From Ochotona curzoniae (lineage: Eukaryota; Chordata; Mammalia; Lagomorpha; Ochotonidae): DNA of 64,000 nucleotides. The notes beneath the pieces were generated by a model that had not been told where the DNA came from, searched no databases, and worked only from the letters and a program-made list of their open reading frames with translations. A program made the translations under genes and the position numbers. The stretch lies in NCBI RefSeq assembly GCF_017591425.1, contig NW_024466218.1:9562001-9626000 (forward strand). Direction: 5' to 3'. Below, in pieces: positions 20,866 through 32,384 of the stretch; positions within the stretch are counted from its first letter, which is position 1, and every line of letters begins with the position of its first letter.

Positions 20866-22485
20866 CAGAGATATTTTAAAATCTAGTTCTACTGGATTTG
20901 TCCTTTTTTCAGTATTTTTATAGATTGGCTATTTTGTAAATATAATGGCCACTACATTATTTTGAGGATCCATTTACTCAAAAACAAATAGTAATGCCTC
21001 CCTTAGCTTATTTTAATGTTTTGTATCTCAAATTCTGATTTTGGTTAAAAAGAATTAAGTCATTTTCATTTTGTCAGAATTTAATCTATTTATTTTATAT
21101 TCTGTTTATTTTTCATAGTTCTGGCTCACTTGTTTTAGCAGATGTTTGGAAATATAACTGGGTTAGTAAATAAAAAGGACTAAGATACTTAAACTTAATT
21201 CACTGTTATTTTTAATTGACTTGAATTTGTCATGCCATCCAATTTGATGTGTCACATTTATAATTTTTTCCTATTTATGTATATTATTTCTTTACTTTTA
21301 TTTTCTTTTTTCATTTGCTCTTCTATAGAAATAATGTTATAGTGTATTTCTAGCATGATAGCAGAGTTTAGTGCATCTAGATTTCATCAGTTCTCAGTCT
21401 CCATCCTACTTTTAGCATGACATCTTGAAGTGAGATGTCTTTCCTGATATTTGAGACTAAACTTTGCTGAATTTTTGTTTTATTCACATGTCAGCAATCA
21501 TTATGCCTTTGCAATTTCTCTGACTACATTTCAGCTGCCGATGTTTGGGCAATGAGATGCGAAGAAAATTCCTCACCAACTTGATGAGTAAGGAACTCAA
21601 AGCCAACATTACGACAATTAAAAGAGAGAAAAATAAATGAATGGTTTGTTTTATATGCATATTAAACCATTTAGATAATATTTGCCACATAATTAAAATC
21701 CGGTCAGAAAATAGGTGAAATCTATAGGTTATTTACAGGGATGTCGGTGAGGTAACTGTAAAATTTGAATCACTAATTCTGATCAGTTAACTGAGTTGCT
21801 TAGGTTAACATCCAGGCTGAGCTATGGCAGGCTGTGCAAGAGTGAACAAAACAGACATGCTATGAAACTTTCAAACAAGCACACAAAGGTTTGTACCAGG
21901 TTACTGCATACTAGTGAAAATGTTTAGGGCTTTTCTCTTTTCTATAGAGAGTGATATCAAAAACCACAATAGAATCATTGAAAAATCTGTGATTATCTAG
22001 GGCCCCTGGAAGCAATGAACTGCTCAATTCAGTTTTCCGGGGGAAAATTAGAGTAATCAGATCTTTTGTTGTTGTTCTAAGGGCTAAAAACAAACAAAAA
22101 ATGTCTAACTTTTTAAACGTGGAATCTCTAGAGAACTTATACAGTAATGTATATTATATATATACTCCACCTGAGCATTCTCCCTCCCTGTAACAACTGT
22201 GCATTATTGAAGATTTTCCTTTGGACAATGGAGATGACACTGACACGTATGCTAGGCAAAATTCATTACATACCAGTCCTTGGAAAATGTTTGAACTGGA
22301 AAACCTTCCAAGTAAAAGGCTGGAAACAGAACTGAATAAAACACTATTTAGAGAATATCAAATTAGCAAATCAGTATACTATGAAATGATGACAGGTGTT
22401 TCGTGCTTTTCATTGCTGGAATATCTGCCTTCCTGATGGGATTATGAAAAGCTATGAAAACAGGAACCATATATGCGTTGACATG
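20866..22485. other. Unassigned AT-rich DNA
   Basis: Long AT-rich stretch, possibly including old LINE remnants. The frames at 21484-21690, 21911-22093 and 22147-22436 have no domain. No RNA gene seen. Confidence 0.35.
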
Positions 22486-22487
22486 AG

Positions 22488-22594
22488 CAATTAATTATAC
22501 TCGTGTCATTAACAAATAATTAAGCCAGGAAAACTAACATCAAGTTCATTAATCATTTTAAATTAATTGTGACAATTATGTTAATAATAATTTT
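22488..22594. promoter_or_regulatory. TAAT-rich block (candidate homeodomain-type element)
   Basis: About 105 bases hold AATTAATTAT, CATTAAC, AATAATTAAG, TTCATTAATC, AATTAATTGTG, CAATTATG and TTAATAATAATT. This spacing of TAAT cores in non-repeat DNA is typical of vertebrate conserved enhancers, though it could be plain AT-richness. Confidence 0.25.
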
Positions 22595-22799
22595 TGCCTT
22601 CACATTTCAATGAACAGTTTGAGGGGAAAATGTTTATATCTGAGACTTCAGAGAAGTGAGTCTCACACTATAACATAAACCAGAGGCGTGTTAAATTTGT
22701 AAATTATTAGGTTTTATGAAAAGGGCTCAGGGGTTAATGTCAAAACAAAAACAGAAGTATAACGAAACACCTAGCTTAGGCAGAGGCCTACTAACTGTG

Positions 22800-23041
22800 A
22801 AATGGGAGTCCTAAAAGACAGGAGAGAAAATGGACCAGAGGGAATGTGACTATTTGGAAAAGTTCTGACTGAGCATCTTCAAAAATTCTTGGAATCTTTA
22901 GAAGAAAAGATAAACCATCCTAGGCCTGTCATAGTAAAAGTTCTACACAATAACAACAAGAGAAAAATCTTAAAAGCAAAAAAAGACTAGGCCAGAGGTC
23001 CAATATTTTCATTTTTCTTTTTTAAAGATGATATTCCTTCT
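22800..23041 (+). mobile_element. L1M internal fragment, sense, part 1
   Basis: AGAGAAAAATCTTAAAAGCA near 22960 fits the L1M region '..gagaaaaaatctttaaagcagc..'. The match continues on the other side of the SINE at 23042-23326. Confidence 0.5.
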
Positions 23042-23326
23042 TTTTTATTTTTTAAGATTGCTTTCTTATCGGAAAGGCAGATTTACAGAGAGAAAGAAAT
23101 GGGTCTGCTGTTTCACTCCCCAAGCCACACCAGCCAAAGCTGAGCTGATCCAAAGCCAGGAGCTTCCTGGTCTCCCACTCAGGTGAGGGCCCCAAGGCTT
23201 TGAGCCATCCTCTACAAGCAGGAAGAAGGATGGGAAGTGGAACAACCAGGACATGAACTGGCACCCATGTGGGATCCCAGTACTTGCAAGGTGAGGATTC
23301 AGCTTCTGAGTCATTCTCCCAGACCC
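23042..23326 (-). mobile_element. CSINE, pika type, antisense
   Basis: TTTTTTAAGATTGCTTTC, GGAAAGGCAGATTTACAGAG, TTTCACTCCCCAAGCC, then GATCCAAAGCCAGGAGC, CATGTGGGATCCCAG and the head complement near 23320. It interrupts the old L1M sequence and so is younger. The 122-aa and 70-aa antisense frames overlap it. Confidence 0.85.
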
Positions 23327-24260
23327 AAAATCCATTATTTTCAAAGGAGGAATAGGAAGACTAAAACTGGAAAACATGAAAGGAAATAGTTGAAGAACTG
23401 AAAAAGAAAAGCTGCAGTCTAGAATTCTCTGCACAGTAAAAATATTCTGCAGTATATCACCTGAGATAAAATAAAGACGTTTCCAGACAAGCAGAAACTA
23501 TAAGGATGTGTTGCCTGCAAACCTGGACTAAAAAGACAAAATGACAATACGCTGTCAAGAAAAGGACCTGGAATCATCAGTCCTGTCCCAGCACAGACAG
23601 AGAATTGGAACATGCTGAAAATCAGTGACTCTTTTAGAAGGCATCAGAGAACTGGGATGCCAGGGCAAGTCACCACCACGAAGTCAGAGGAAGGGAGGGA
23701 TTCCGATGTACAGCAGAAATCGGCTGACCCGAAGCAGAAGCCACTGGAACCATAATCAGATAGAAACATGAACTGGCAACGTTGATAAGGAGCTGACAAA
23801 GGACAAGTTGGAGAGTGAAACTTCTGATCTCATTTACTCCTTGGGTTTAACCTGCAGAAGTCCTGCCAAGTTCTCACAGTAAAGATCTACCAAGTTTTCC
23901 ATGTCCGGACTGGAAAAAAGAGATGGTTTGTATTTTGAAACAAATTCAAACCAAAAAGATCTACTCTGGACAAGGATAAAGAGAAATTTCCTCTGTTTTT
24001 TTTTTTATAAAAGTTTGCTGAAAGCAACTAAAAATACTCAGCTTTAATAGAATGGAAGGCATAGAAACTCATTGACAAGCGAAGAGCAAAAAACACAGCT
24101 TTTGGGAAATCACAATCCTGAGGTTAATCACAGTTTGGGGATTATTCACTATTCCTAAATGGTTTGGAAACCTATGCACCCTTTTTCTAGGGAGGAGATG
24201 AAAGGGAGAATGGCAGGGGAATAGTAAATTATTTTTAAAGGAATTCAGTGTTTAGATAAC
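23327..24260 (+). mobile_element. L1M internal fragment, sense, part 2
   Basis: CAGTCTAGAATTCTCTGCAC, then AGTAAAAATATTCTGCAGTA and GATAAAATAAAGACGTTTCC, then CAGACAAGCAGAAACTATAAG. This follows the L1M block '..aacctagaattctatacccagcaaaaatatc..aaataaagactttttcagacaaacaaaagc..'. The reading frame is destroyed. Confidence 0.6.
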
Positions 24261-24415
24261 ATACAATGGCCTGGGATAAACTCGGCTGAGCCTACAGACA
24301 ATGGATTGTAAATGATTCTCTTAGGACACAAAGGTATGAGATAGAAGTCTGTCTAGGTGTACAGATGAACTTCAGTCTTGCTTCCTAAGAGATGGATTTA
24401 GTGAATGAAATTTAG
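24261..24415. other. Unassigned intervening DNA
   Basis: Short gap; nothing recognisable. Confidence 0.35.
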
Positions 24416-24417
24416 TG

Positions 24418-24728
24418 AAATGGGAGCAGCAGCGCAATGGTTCAGTTGGCCAATCATCTACCTGCAAGCACCAGCATCCCATATGAATACCAGTTCGTGT
24501 CCTAGCTACTCCATTTCTCATCCAGCTTCCTACTTACAGCCTGGGAACGCAGAGGAGGATAGCCCAAAGCCTTGGCACCCTGCACCCGAGTGGAAGACCT
24601 GGAGGGGACCTCTGGCTTTAATTTGGCTCACCTCTGGCCTTTTCAGTCATTTAGGGAGTGAACCAGTGGATGAAAGCTCTTTCTGTCTCTCCTTCTCTCT
24701 GTAAAGCTGTCTTTCCAATAAAATTGAA

Positions 24729-24730
<2 letters not shown>
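24418..24730 (+). mobile_element. CSINE, pika type, sense
   Basis: AGCAGCGCAATGGTTCAG (A-box region), CATCCCATATGAATACCAG, CCCAAAGCCTTGGCACCCTG, CATTTAGGGAGTGAACCAG and the 3' end CTGTCTTTCCAATAAAATTG. The AAAG array that follows is its expanded tail. Confidence 0.88.
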
Positions 24731-24784
<54 letters not shown>

Positions 24785-24858
24785 GAAAAGAAGAAAGAAA
24801 GAAAGAAAGAAAAGAAGGAAGAAAGAAAGAACGAACAGAAGGAAGGAAGGAAAGAGCG
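24731..24858. repeat. (AAAG)n / GAAGGAAG purine microsatellite
   Basis: About 14 perfect AAAG units, then interrupted AAAG, GAAGG and GGAAGGAAGG units. It is nearly all purine on the plus strand. A 69-aa lysine-rich open frame across it is an artefact. Confidence 0.97.
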
Positions 24859-24859
24859 A

Positions 24860-25530
24860 GCTGGTGAAGAAAGAGACCTGCAGTAATTGGTGCTTCTTTG
24901 ATGAGCCTGGGCTTCAGGCAGATGGCAGAGTTTGTAATAAAGCTTCTGCCTGCATCAGACCAGATGAGAGGAATGTTGGTTCTGGGGCAGACGCTGAGGC
25001 CTCACAGCAGCCTGTCAAGCTCCTGTCTAGGTTAGCATTATCTGAGTCCGCACCTCCAAGAAATCCTTCTCTGCCATGGAGAAAGGAATTTAAGTTAAAC
25101 CCCAGCTCCCACTAGCTTCCTTACTTCTACAACAAAAGATCTTTTTTTTCTTGAAGAAATCAAAGAAGCCCTTTTGAAGGTCATCCTCAAGGACTCAGGA
25201 CCATTATTAGTTTCATTTTAATAAAAAGATTGTAGGAGGCCTCCCTTCTATTTCCTCTTCCAGCTTCATAGGCCGCAGAGTACCAGCATTCAATTGTACC
25301 ACAAAGAACTGTAAGACACAAAACCTATTTAGGAAAGCGTTGGGGAAAGCCAGTAACATAGAGAAGAATAAAACAAAATAGGACAATACAGAAGCTCAAA
25401 CCAGCTACATAAAACACTGGCAAGCTAAGAGAGACCAGAAAATTAATCCTTATAGGGAAAGTGATAGTACTGAATATCTAAAATAATTCATCCCTACACT
25501 AAGAACTTTGAGAAAGGCAAGTACTTTATG
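24860..25530. other. Unassigned DNA
   Basis: An 83-aa frame at 24864-25115 has no domain. 25290-25530 may be LINE-derived, because it leads into the L1 block at 25540. Confidence 0.35.
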
Positions 25531-25539
25531 ACAAGCAAG

Positions 25540-26160
25540 CACTTTAAGTTAAAAATAAGCCTACGAGAAAGAAAAATTCAATAGAAAACAGAAAATCAAT
25601 GAACAAAATCAATAAAACTAAAGCTAGTTCTTTGAAAAGATTAAAAAATTATAAACTTTTAGCCAGACTATCCAAGAAAGACAAAAGACAGAGAGACCTA
25701 GAGAATAAAATTTCTAAGGAAAGTTCTATAGAATGAAAATTATTCAAAACAGTCACTTGGAAATGTAGGAAGTAATAAAGATAAATTTTCATTCAAGATA
25801 ATAATTACATTTTATAGGAGTTAAAATATTTGCCATACGTGACCGAAATAGGGCAAATGATGGGACTCAAGTAAATAAAGTTCCATTGTGTTGGTCTGGT
25901 ACCTAGCAATCCCAGGGAAGTAATTTCTGACATTTTTTAACATTGTACACTAACCATGGTTAACAACAATCAGTTGAACATATTTAAATAGCTGGCAGAG
26001 AAGATCGAGAAGGATATATACCTTAGGTGGCAGGTAAAGGAAATTACACTGGTCATGCATAGTATACACGTATCAAAATGTCACACTTTATAAATTGGTA
26101 CAATTTCTAGATGCCAATTAAATAACATAATGTTAAATAAACAAAAAAAAAAGGTATATG
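25540..26160 (+). mobile_element. L1M: ORF2 scrap joined to 3' end, sense
   Basis: Old L1 ORF2 sequence (AGTTCTTTGAAAAGATTAAA at 25626, then TTAGCCAGACTATCCAAGAAAG) is followed within about 200 bases by the L1M 3' terminus. The terminus has CTAACCATGGTTAACAACAA, ATCAAAATGTCACACTTTAT and AATTGGTACAATTTC, with an A tail at 26143-26152. A large internal part is therefore missing, by deletion or because these are two elements. Frames are broken throughout. Confidence 0.65.
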
Positions 26161-26165
26161 ATAAG

Positions 26166-26820
26166 AAAGTCCTAAAACCTTCAGTGGGAAAAGTCAGATC
26201 TAAGAAAATGAGCACAGCCTCAACAATGTGATCAGAGTCAGACAAAACTAAAGTAAGTATTTTGAAAGTCTGGAAAGAAAAACAAATTTAAATATAGGTA
26301 TTTAGGTCCAAACGAATTCCTACTCAAATGTTAGAACAGTAAAAATTGTTCTCATAAATTCAAAACCTGAGCTTCCCCCTCAATAAAAGTCTTGCATTGA
26401 AAGTGGTTTTAAACAACATTTTATTAGTATTTTGAATTACAGCATTTTCATCTTTCAATAAATCAAGAGCCCCGGCATGGCATGCCAGGAACAGATTAAG
26501 TATCAGCTAAGTGTGCCGATTTCTTTAAGAGCATGATGAACATCAGAGAAGAGAAAATATCCCTATTATTCCAGAATTAAAATCTAAATAGCACCAAACT
26601 AATTTAGGGAAGATATGGCAGAGAAATGAGAATGTTTAGTTAATGTTTCAGCCTGTTAGAGATGACAGACGTAGATTACAATTGATGAGAACTGGCAAAA
26701 GGAAATATGAAATGGTAAAATAAGCTAACTATTAAAACTTAGGTACCAATACATTAAAAAATGAACCATATGTAACGTTTTTAAGCTATTCAGTGGAGTT
26801 TCATATGAGCTGTGTATGTG
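26166..26820. other. Unassigned AT-rich DNA
   Basis: No repeat consensus or gene recognised. Confidence 0.4.
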
Positions 26821-26824
26821 TTTA

Positions 26825-27125
26825 ATGTCCTTAATTTGCTTGAATGGCAGAGACGCAGCGACAGAGAAATAAAGGGGGAGCTCCCATTTGCTGATTCACT
26901 ACCCCAAATCCTGCAGTGGTTAGGACCGGACCTGTCCAATATCAGGAATCAGAAAGTCAGTGCTAGTCTCTGAGAAGTGGCAGATATCAGAACCATCCGC
27001 ACTGACGCTCTGGGTCTGCGCTGGTGGGAAGCCAGAGCCAACATCACATATTGAACCCAGGTACTCACATAGGAAACAAAAGCATCTTACATGCCATCTT
27101 CATCTCTAGGTCAACGTCCACCCCA
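26825..27125 (-). mobile_element. CSINE, ancient subfamily, antisense
   Basis: GAATGGCAGAGACGCAGCGAC, then CCCATTTGCTGATTCACTAC, CAGTGGTTAGGACCGGACC, GGTGGGAAGCCAGAGCC and ATTGAACCCAGGTACTC. The head complement ends in CAACGTCCACCCC. Confidence 0.7.
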
Positions 27126-27734
27126 GGCTGAATTTTTGAAAAAACAAAATCAAGATAGACGCTGTTTGCATGAGAACAACTTGAGCAACCACAATAGAAA
27201 TTCTTAAAGTGAAAGCTTGTCTTGGGTAAATAGTTAACAAATGTAATCTGATGAGGCAAGCTACAATTAGAAAGCAGTGCTGAAATTATTTAAATATGCA
27301 AAGCCAGAAATATCCTAAAACTGCCTACCTTTTTCCCTGGAAACATTTTGCAACTGAGAGAGAAGGATCCAGTCTGGTTGAGTGGCACACATGGTGAGCA
27401 GAGCCCTGGGAGGCACTGATAGTGGAAACTTGAAAGTCACAGTAAGGAAAGGTGAGGGAACCTCACAAGAGGAGGACTCCGCAATACCTCAAGTCTGTTC
27501 AGAGTAAACAACGAAGTGCAAGCCTGGTATTCCACAGAGCACACAGAGCTGGACACATGTGCCCCCATCAGCCAGAAGAAAGGTATGCAGAGACCATCTG
27601 GAAGCAAATGAGCTCCAGAGGCAAAGCTATTATACATGCACCACAAAAGGCATAAAACAACCTTCCAGTGAGAAACTAGAAAACTCCAATAGCCCAGTGT
27701 CTCTTAAAAAAAAAAAAAAGAAAATCTTTGTGTC
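27126..27734. other. Unassigned DNA with A14 run
   Basis: The A-run at 27706-27719 may mark the tail of a lost retroposon. The overlapping frames on both strands (27437-27744) have no domain. Confidence 0.35.
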
Positions 27735-27965
27735 TTTCACATGAAGACTCCAGCCTAGATAGCTTCACAGGTAAACTCTATGAAACATTCTGTAAGAACC
27801 AAATTGCCATATTTATACTAAACTGTTCAGCATATTGAGGAAAGCAAAACATACCAACTCACTTGGAGGGAAGCATAGCTTTGACGCAAAAACCAGACGA
27901 TATACTCAGAAAACGATACGCCAATGGCCTTAATTCAAAGTTTTAAGATGCTTACCATAAATAAT
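27735..27965 (+). mobile_element. L1M ORF2 fragment, sense
   Basis: AGCCTAGATAGCTTCACAGG (27753), TAAACTCTATGAAACATTC, then CAAAAACCAGACGATATACTC and AGAAAACGATACGCCAATGG. This parallels the L1 ORF2 stretch '..cttcactggtgaattctaccaaac..accaaaaccagacaaagac..aggccaatatc..'. Decayed and frameshifted. Confidence 0.65.
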
Positions 27966-28181
27966 ATTTTATGTATTTCATATTACCCTTTTGCCAAGCA
28001 CCCATGAATTTTGGTATCATCAAGGCAATGTACCATGTTAGTAAGATTTTGAATGGGTGCACAGCTTGTGGTAAACAGGGGGTGCAAAAAGTGAATTAGT
28101 ATGGTTTTGGAAATGACATAAGGATATTTATAGTCAGAAAATTGACACTTGAAAATCCTTGTTACTCATGGTACAAAGTTT
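27966..28181. other. Unassigned intervening DNA
   Basis: Nothing recognised. Confidence 0.35.
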
Positions 28182-28476
28182 AGTTAGTTTTACTTGAAAG
28201 ACAGATTTTTATATAAAGAGGAGAGATAGAAAGGTCTTTGAAGTGCTGGTTCACTCCTCAAATGGCCACAACAGCCAAAGCTGAGCTGATCCAAAGCCAG
28301 GAGCCAGGAACTTCTTTTGGTCTCCTGCAGGGGTTCAGGGTACTAAGACATTTCCAGGCCAGAAGTAGAGAACAGGATGGGAAGTGAAGCGGCTGGGACA
28401 TGAATCAATGTGCATATGAGATCCCAGCACTTGCAAGGTGAGATTTGCCATCTGATTTGCCACCACATCAGCCCCA
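28182..28476 (-). mobile_element. CSINE, pika type, diverged, antisense
   Basis: TACTTGAAAGACAGATTTTT, GGTTCACTCCTCAAATGGCC, GCTGAGCTGATCCAAAGCC, CTGGGACATGAATCAATGTGC and GAGATCCCAGCACTTGC. The head complement is CACATCAGCCCC. Confidence 0.82.
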
Positions 28477-28567
28477 GGTACACTAGTTTTGTAATCCTCA
28501 AATCCAGTGCTGGCTTGTTATATAGATATTTACATGATTGCATGGGATTCGCAGGTTTTTAAAGAAG

Positions 28568-28870
28568 TTTTTTTTTTTTTTTAAGGTCTATTTTATTTTT
28601 ATTTGAAGAGCAGTTACAAAAAGAAAATCTTCCCTCCATCTGCTCTTTCACTCCCTAAAGGGCCACAATGGCTGAAGCTGATCCAGTAACTTCTCCCAGG
28701 CCTCTCACATGGGTGATGGGGCCCAAGGCTTTGGGCCATCCTATACTGTTTCCAAGGCCATAGGCAGGATGCTGAATCAGAAGTCAAGCAGTCAGGGCAC
28801 AAATCGTCATCCATATGAGATGATGGTGTGTCAGGTGGAGGCTTAGCCTGCTATGTTGTGACAGCTACCC
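28568..28870 (-). mobile_element. CSINE, pika type, diverged, antisense
   Basis: T15 then AAGGTCTATTTTATTTTTATT, TTTCACTCCCTAAAGGGCC, GGCCTCTCACATGGGTG, CAAGGCTTTGGGCCATCC and ATATGAGATGATGGTGTGTC. It sits about 90 bases from the previous antisense SINE. A 66-aa antisense frame overlaps it. Confidence 0.82.
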
Positions 28871-29388
28871 AAGGGCTTGCATTTTTTTCCCCGAAAGAAA
28901 GAATTTTTAGAAGTACTTTTATTCTGCCTTTTGCTTAGTTTATTATTTTGTGTTTTATTTGCCTTTATCTTGACTTAGATTGCTTTCGCTCACAAACATA
29001 ACAGTCACAGCAACAATTTGATGAAAAACACCATTACAGTCTTATCTTGAAATATTTATTACAGCTGTTACTGTCAGCTGGCTAAGACAGAAGGATCCTG
29101 CCTCCCACCTGACTGGATGTCTATCTGATCAGGTTCTCACATTATGGTGGCATCTGCCTCCAAAGAAAGTTTTGTGTAAAATACTTTTATCACTAATCCT
29201 TAAGGATAGAGGAGCAAGAATTTGCTGCCTTTCTGTGGCAAAAGTCCTTAAAGTTCTCTTGTGCCTCAGATATCTTGTATTTTACAAGAATACAACAATT
29301 AGAGATGAGAAAACTGGCTTTGATCAGCTGAATTGACAACTCCTTAATATCTCCTGGCTTTTTTTCCTTCTCTCAACATAACATTCTT
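28871..29388. other. Unassigned DNA
   Basis: No repeat or gene recognised. Confidence 0.4.
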
Positions 29389-29389
29389 G

Positions 29390-29685
29390 CGATGAGCATT
29401 TGGCATAGTAGTTAAGACAGCACTTAAGATGCCTCCATCTCATATCGGAACACCTGTTTTGAATCCTGCCTCCACATCTACATCCAGGTTCCTGCCAAAG
29501 CAGACCCTCGGAGGAAGCAGAGAAGGATGAAATACTTGGAGTACTTGGACTTCTCTCAGCCCTGGGAAAGTTGAATTAGTTGAATTGAATTACTTTCAGC
29601 TTCAGCCTGTCCTAGTCCAAGCTATTTGTGGACATTTTAGGAGTGAGGCCCTGTATGGAAGATCTTTCTCTTCCCTTCGCCATCT
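29390..29685 (+). mobile_element. CSINE, ancient subfamily, sense
   Basis: GAGCATTTGGCATAGTAGTTAAG (A-box region), ATCTCATATCGGAACACCTG, GTTTTGAATCCTGCC (B-box region), AGTACTTGGACTTCTCTCAG and GTATGGAAGATCTTTCTCTTC. A small duplication (AGTTGAATTAGTTGAATTGAA) lies at 29570-29590. Confidence 0.68.
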
Positions 29686-29689
29686 TTTG

Positions 29690-31420
29690 CGTGACTGTGC
29701 ATGTGTGCACACGCTTGGAAGTGTATGCTTCTGGAAAAACTGAAATAATACATTTTACAAAAGATATTCCAAATGCATAAAAGATATTCCAAGCACATAC
29801 ATGTATTCCAGGATATTGGACCCTCATTGTATGTTCCTGATTGTTTTTTCAGAACTAAACAGCCTCCTAAAAGCACAATATTTTGAAAATTCTTAGCAGA
29901 AGCAATCGACACTACAATGAACTAAAGATGCATCAATATTCTTAATAATTTAAATTTAAAAATATTTAAGCATTAGTAGAATCCACTTTAAATACCAATT
30001 AATTACATTAATCTTTTCAGCACGTCATGCATAGTGATCTGTTGCTTCAGGTAAAATTTAAGAAAGTTGCCTTAGGTAAAAGCACGTAACATATCTTTGT
30101 CTTCTCTGAAATTGCAGCCTTAGCTGCCGGCAAAGGTTCCTTGGGGTTTTAAAACATCAATCAGTTTCACAGCTGGAAAGGGTGTTTTCTTAGAAAAACA
30201 CATTTTAGCCAAAAGAAAAATGAGCTTTGTCATTTTTTGAAAGTGCAGGATGAGTTAAATTTTAAAAATTGCAGGCAACAGCTTTTCATTCACAACTGAC
30301 TTGATTTGAAGAGGGAAAAATAGAGTATTTTAAGTAACTAAAAACATGCCTGGGTTCCTGACATCCCAGCCGGCACCCAGAGCTGCACACCATCATCTGT
30401 GCGATGACCACGGTGTACACGGAGCTTGGCTGTGCCATCCCGGCTCTGTGGGAAAGGGCTGATGGAACAGTGCTGAGATGCTAGCGTGGGAATGACAGTA
30501 CTGTTCGTGTTCCTCTCTGGATGAAATGTCTGCACCTCAAGACTGGACAGAGTGTTCACTTCGTTTAAAAATTGAGTTTTATTTATCTTTCATTTGAGCG
30601 AGGCTCTTTCCATTCACATGTATAATGAACTGACAAAGATGATGTCATAAAGAGATCTCTTTTAGAGTTTTTCCTCATCATATTTATTATACTTCTTATA
30701 TTTTATGTTTACTGTACTTTTATATACATATTATAAGTTATTTTGGTAAAATGAGTTATTACGTAACGGTATCTTCATATTTTGAAGAAAACTAATTTTT
30801 TGAAGGCTAATTATTTGACATCACTAATAAAGCACGGTTCAGGATAAGTTTGATTTTATCAGTATTTTAAATGGTGTAATTTCCTTATCTATGTTCTTGT
30901 CACAATATTTTGATGAATATGCAGAAAAATCAATGGGATATTTTTAGTCAATTAAGATAAGAGTACTGTTGAATAAAACTCATTCACTTTTATTGGTTCA
31001 TACATATGAAATAAAACTACCATGTTAACAATAATTGAGCAATTGAGCTATTGTTCTTTTAAAAGTTTATAAAGCTGTGAGCGAAAGTACATTCATCTGT
31101 GGTTAAAACACAAAATAATGATTTGCTAATTAACATTTAGTTTCACCCAAAGAATTGCTCTAAACCAGAGATTTCCCTCAGAAAAATCAAACTTAGGCAT
31201 AGAATGCTTTACTTCTGTAATTTCATCTAGCATCCATGTCTGGAAAATAGAGGAGCTAGAAATCAGCAACTGTAAAAATAGCTTAATACTAATAAATCAT
31301 ATGGAACTCATATACTGTTTAAACACATAAACATATGCCTATTAATTCAAGTGTACTTTGAAAAAACAACTTGGGTCTTTCAGCTCTTTTTAAGCTTAAA
31401 ACTGTAAACACACAAAGTGC
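29690..31420. other. Unassigned DNA with a GC-richer island
   Basis: Mostly AT-rich. The exception is 30345-30560, which keeps several CpGs (GCCGGC, GCGATGACC, CACGG, CCCGG, CTAGCGTGG) and is not a SINE or L1 I know. It carries a 73-aa antisense frame with no domain. 30600-31420 shows nothing. Confidence 0.4.
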
Positions 31421-31424
31421 AAAA

Positions 31425-31722
31425 TGCTTAAAAATGAAAACACACAAAGACAGAAAGAAACGCCGAGAGGTCTTCTGTCCCTTGCTCACTCTCCAAATGC
31501 CTGCAACAGTCAAGGATGGGCCAGGTTGAAGGCACAAGATCGGAACTCAGTGGAGTGCTCCCATGTGATGGGCTCAAATCCTTGTGTTGTCACCGCCTGC
31601 CTCCCACTGCACATGTTGGCAGGAAACTGAATCAGAATGGGAGCTGGGACCAAGTGACTTTGGTATTCATAAGGGTGACCCAAGTGGCAACCTACCCTCT
31701 TCAGCAGGTGCTCCTGATTGAA
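31425..31722 (-). mobile_element. CSINE, ancient subfamily, antisense
   Basis: GACAGAAAGAAACGCCGAGAGG, TCACTCTCCAAATGCCTGC, then CACCGCCTGCCTCCCACTGC, GGCAGGAAACTGAATCAGAA and GGGACCAAGTGACTTTGG. The 68-aa and 91-aa frames are its shadows. Confidence 0.7.
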
Positions 31723-31724
31723 GC

Positions 31725-31990
31725 TCCCAGTTTTTTGTTAAAGATGTTCACTCACATCATTTGCTTTGTATTGTTTGTTCTGACTCACTAGTCATTGAAA
31801 ATATCCAGTTCCTCCAGAATTCATTTGCCAGAATTGTCTTCAAAACTTGAAGGTGCTATTTTGATCCAAGTTAAACAGTGTATTTTTCCCATGAACAACA
31901 CAAGTGTATTAACTGGAAATAAAAGAGAGTGATGATGCGTGGGGAAGACGGTGGAGAATGGTAGGAGGAACAGGAGAGGATCTTGGGAGC
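31725..31990. other. Unassigned intervening DNA
   Basis: Nothing recognised. Confidence 0.35.
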
Positions 31991-31994
31991 ATCT

Positions 31995-32175
31995 TTTTGA
32001 AATAATTCAGCCACTCATTTTCAACCTTCACAGATACGTCATTGTTAGGTGGTTATCATTGCCTCGGTGTTGCAAATAAGAGAACTGGGGAACAAAAAAA
32101 ATGGGTACTAAATGCAGAGCTCGACCATGCAGAACCAAGGGCCTGCTGACTCCATGGCCCATGACATGACTAAGT
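31995..32175 (+). mobile_element. MIR-type SINE, sense
   Basis: CAACCTTCACAGATACGTCA, TTAGGTGGTTATCATTGCC, AAATAAGAGAACTGGGGAAC, AATGCAGAGCTCGACCATGC, then GCCTGCTGACTCCATGGCCC. This is the MIR order of a subtotal, 'gaggaaactgagg', 'gcagagctgg' and 'ctgactccaaagccc'. Confidence 0.65.
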
Positions 32176-32384
32176 ATTGTAAAGCTTCTTCATGATTTCA
32201 TAGAGATGACGCCAGACCTTCACCAGTAACAACTCCAAAACTTTGATAAAGTGCCCTAGGTTCTGTAATCCTTCATTTCCTATCCATTGGCCCAGATGCC
32301 CTGAACCCATGCTCACACTCACCGCGTCAGCCACCGTCACGTCTTCTCAGTCCTTCGTGTTTCTTTCTGCCCTATATTTTCCTA

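Noticed and set aside
24658..24867. Lysine-rich 69-aa frame resembling a nuclear-localisation stretch
   Set aside because: It is the translation of the AAAG microsatellite.
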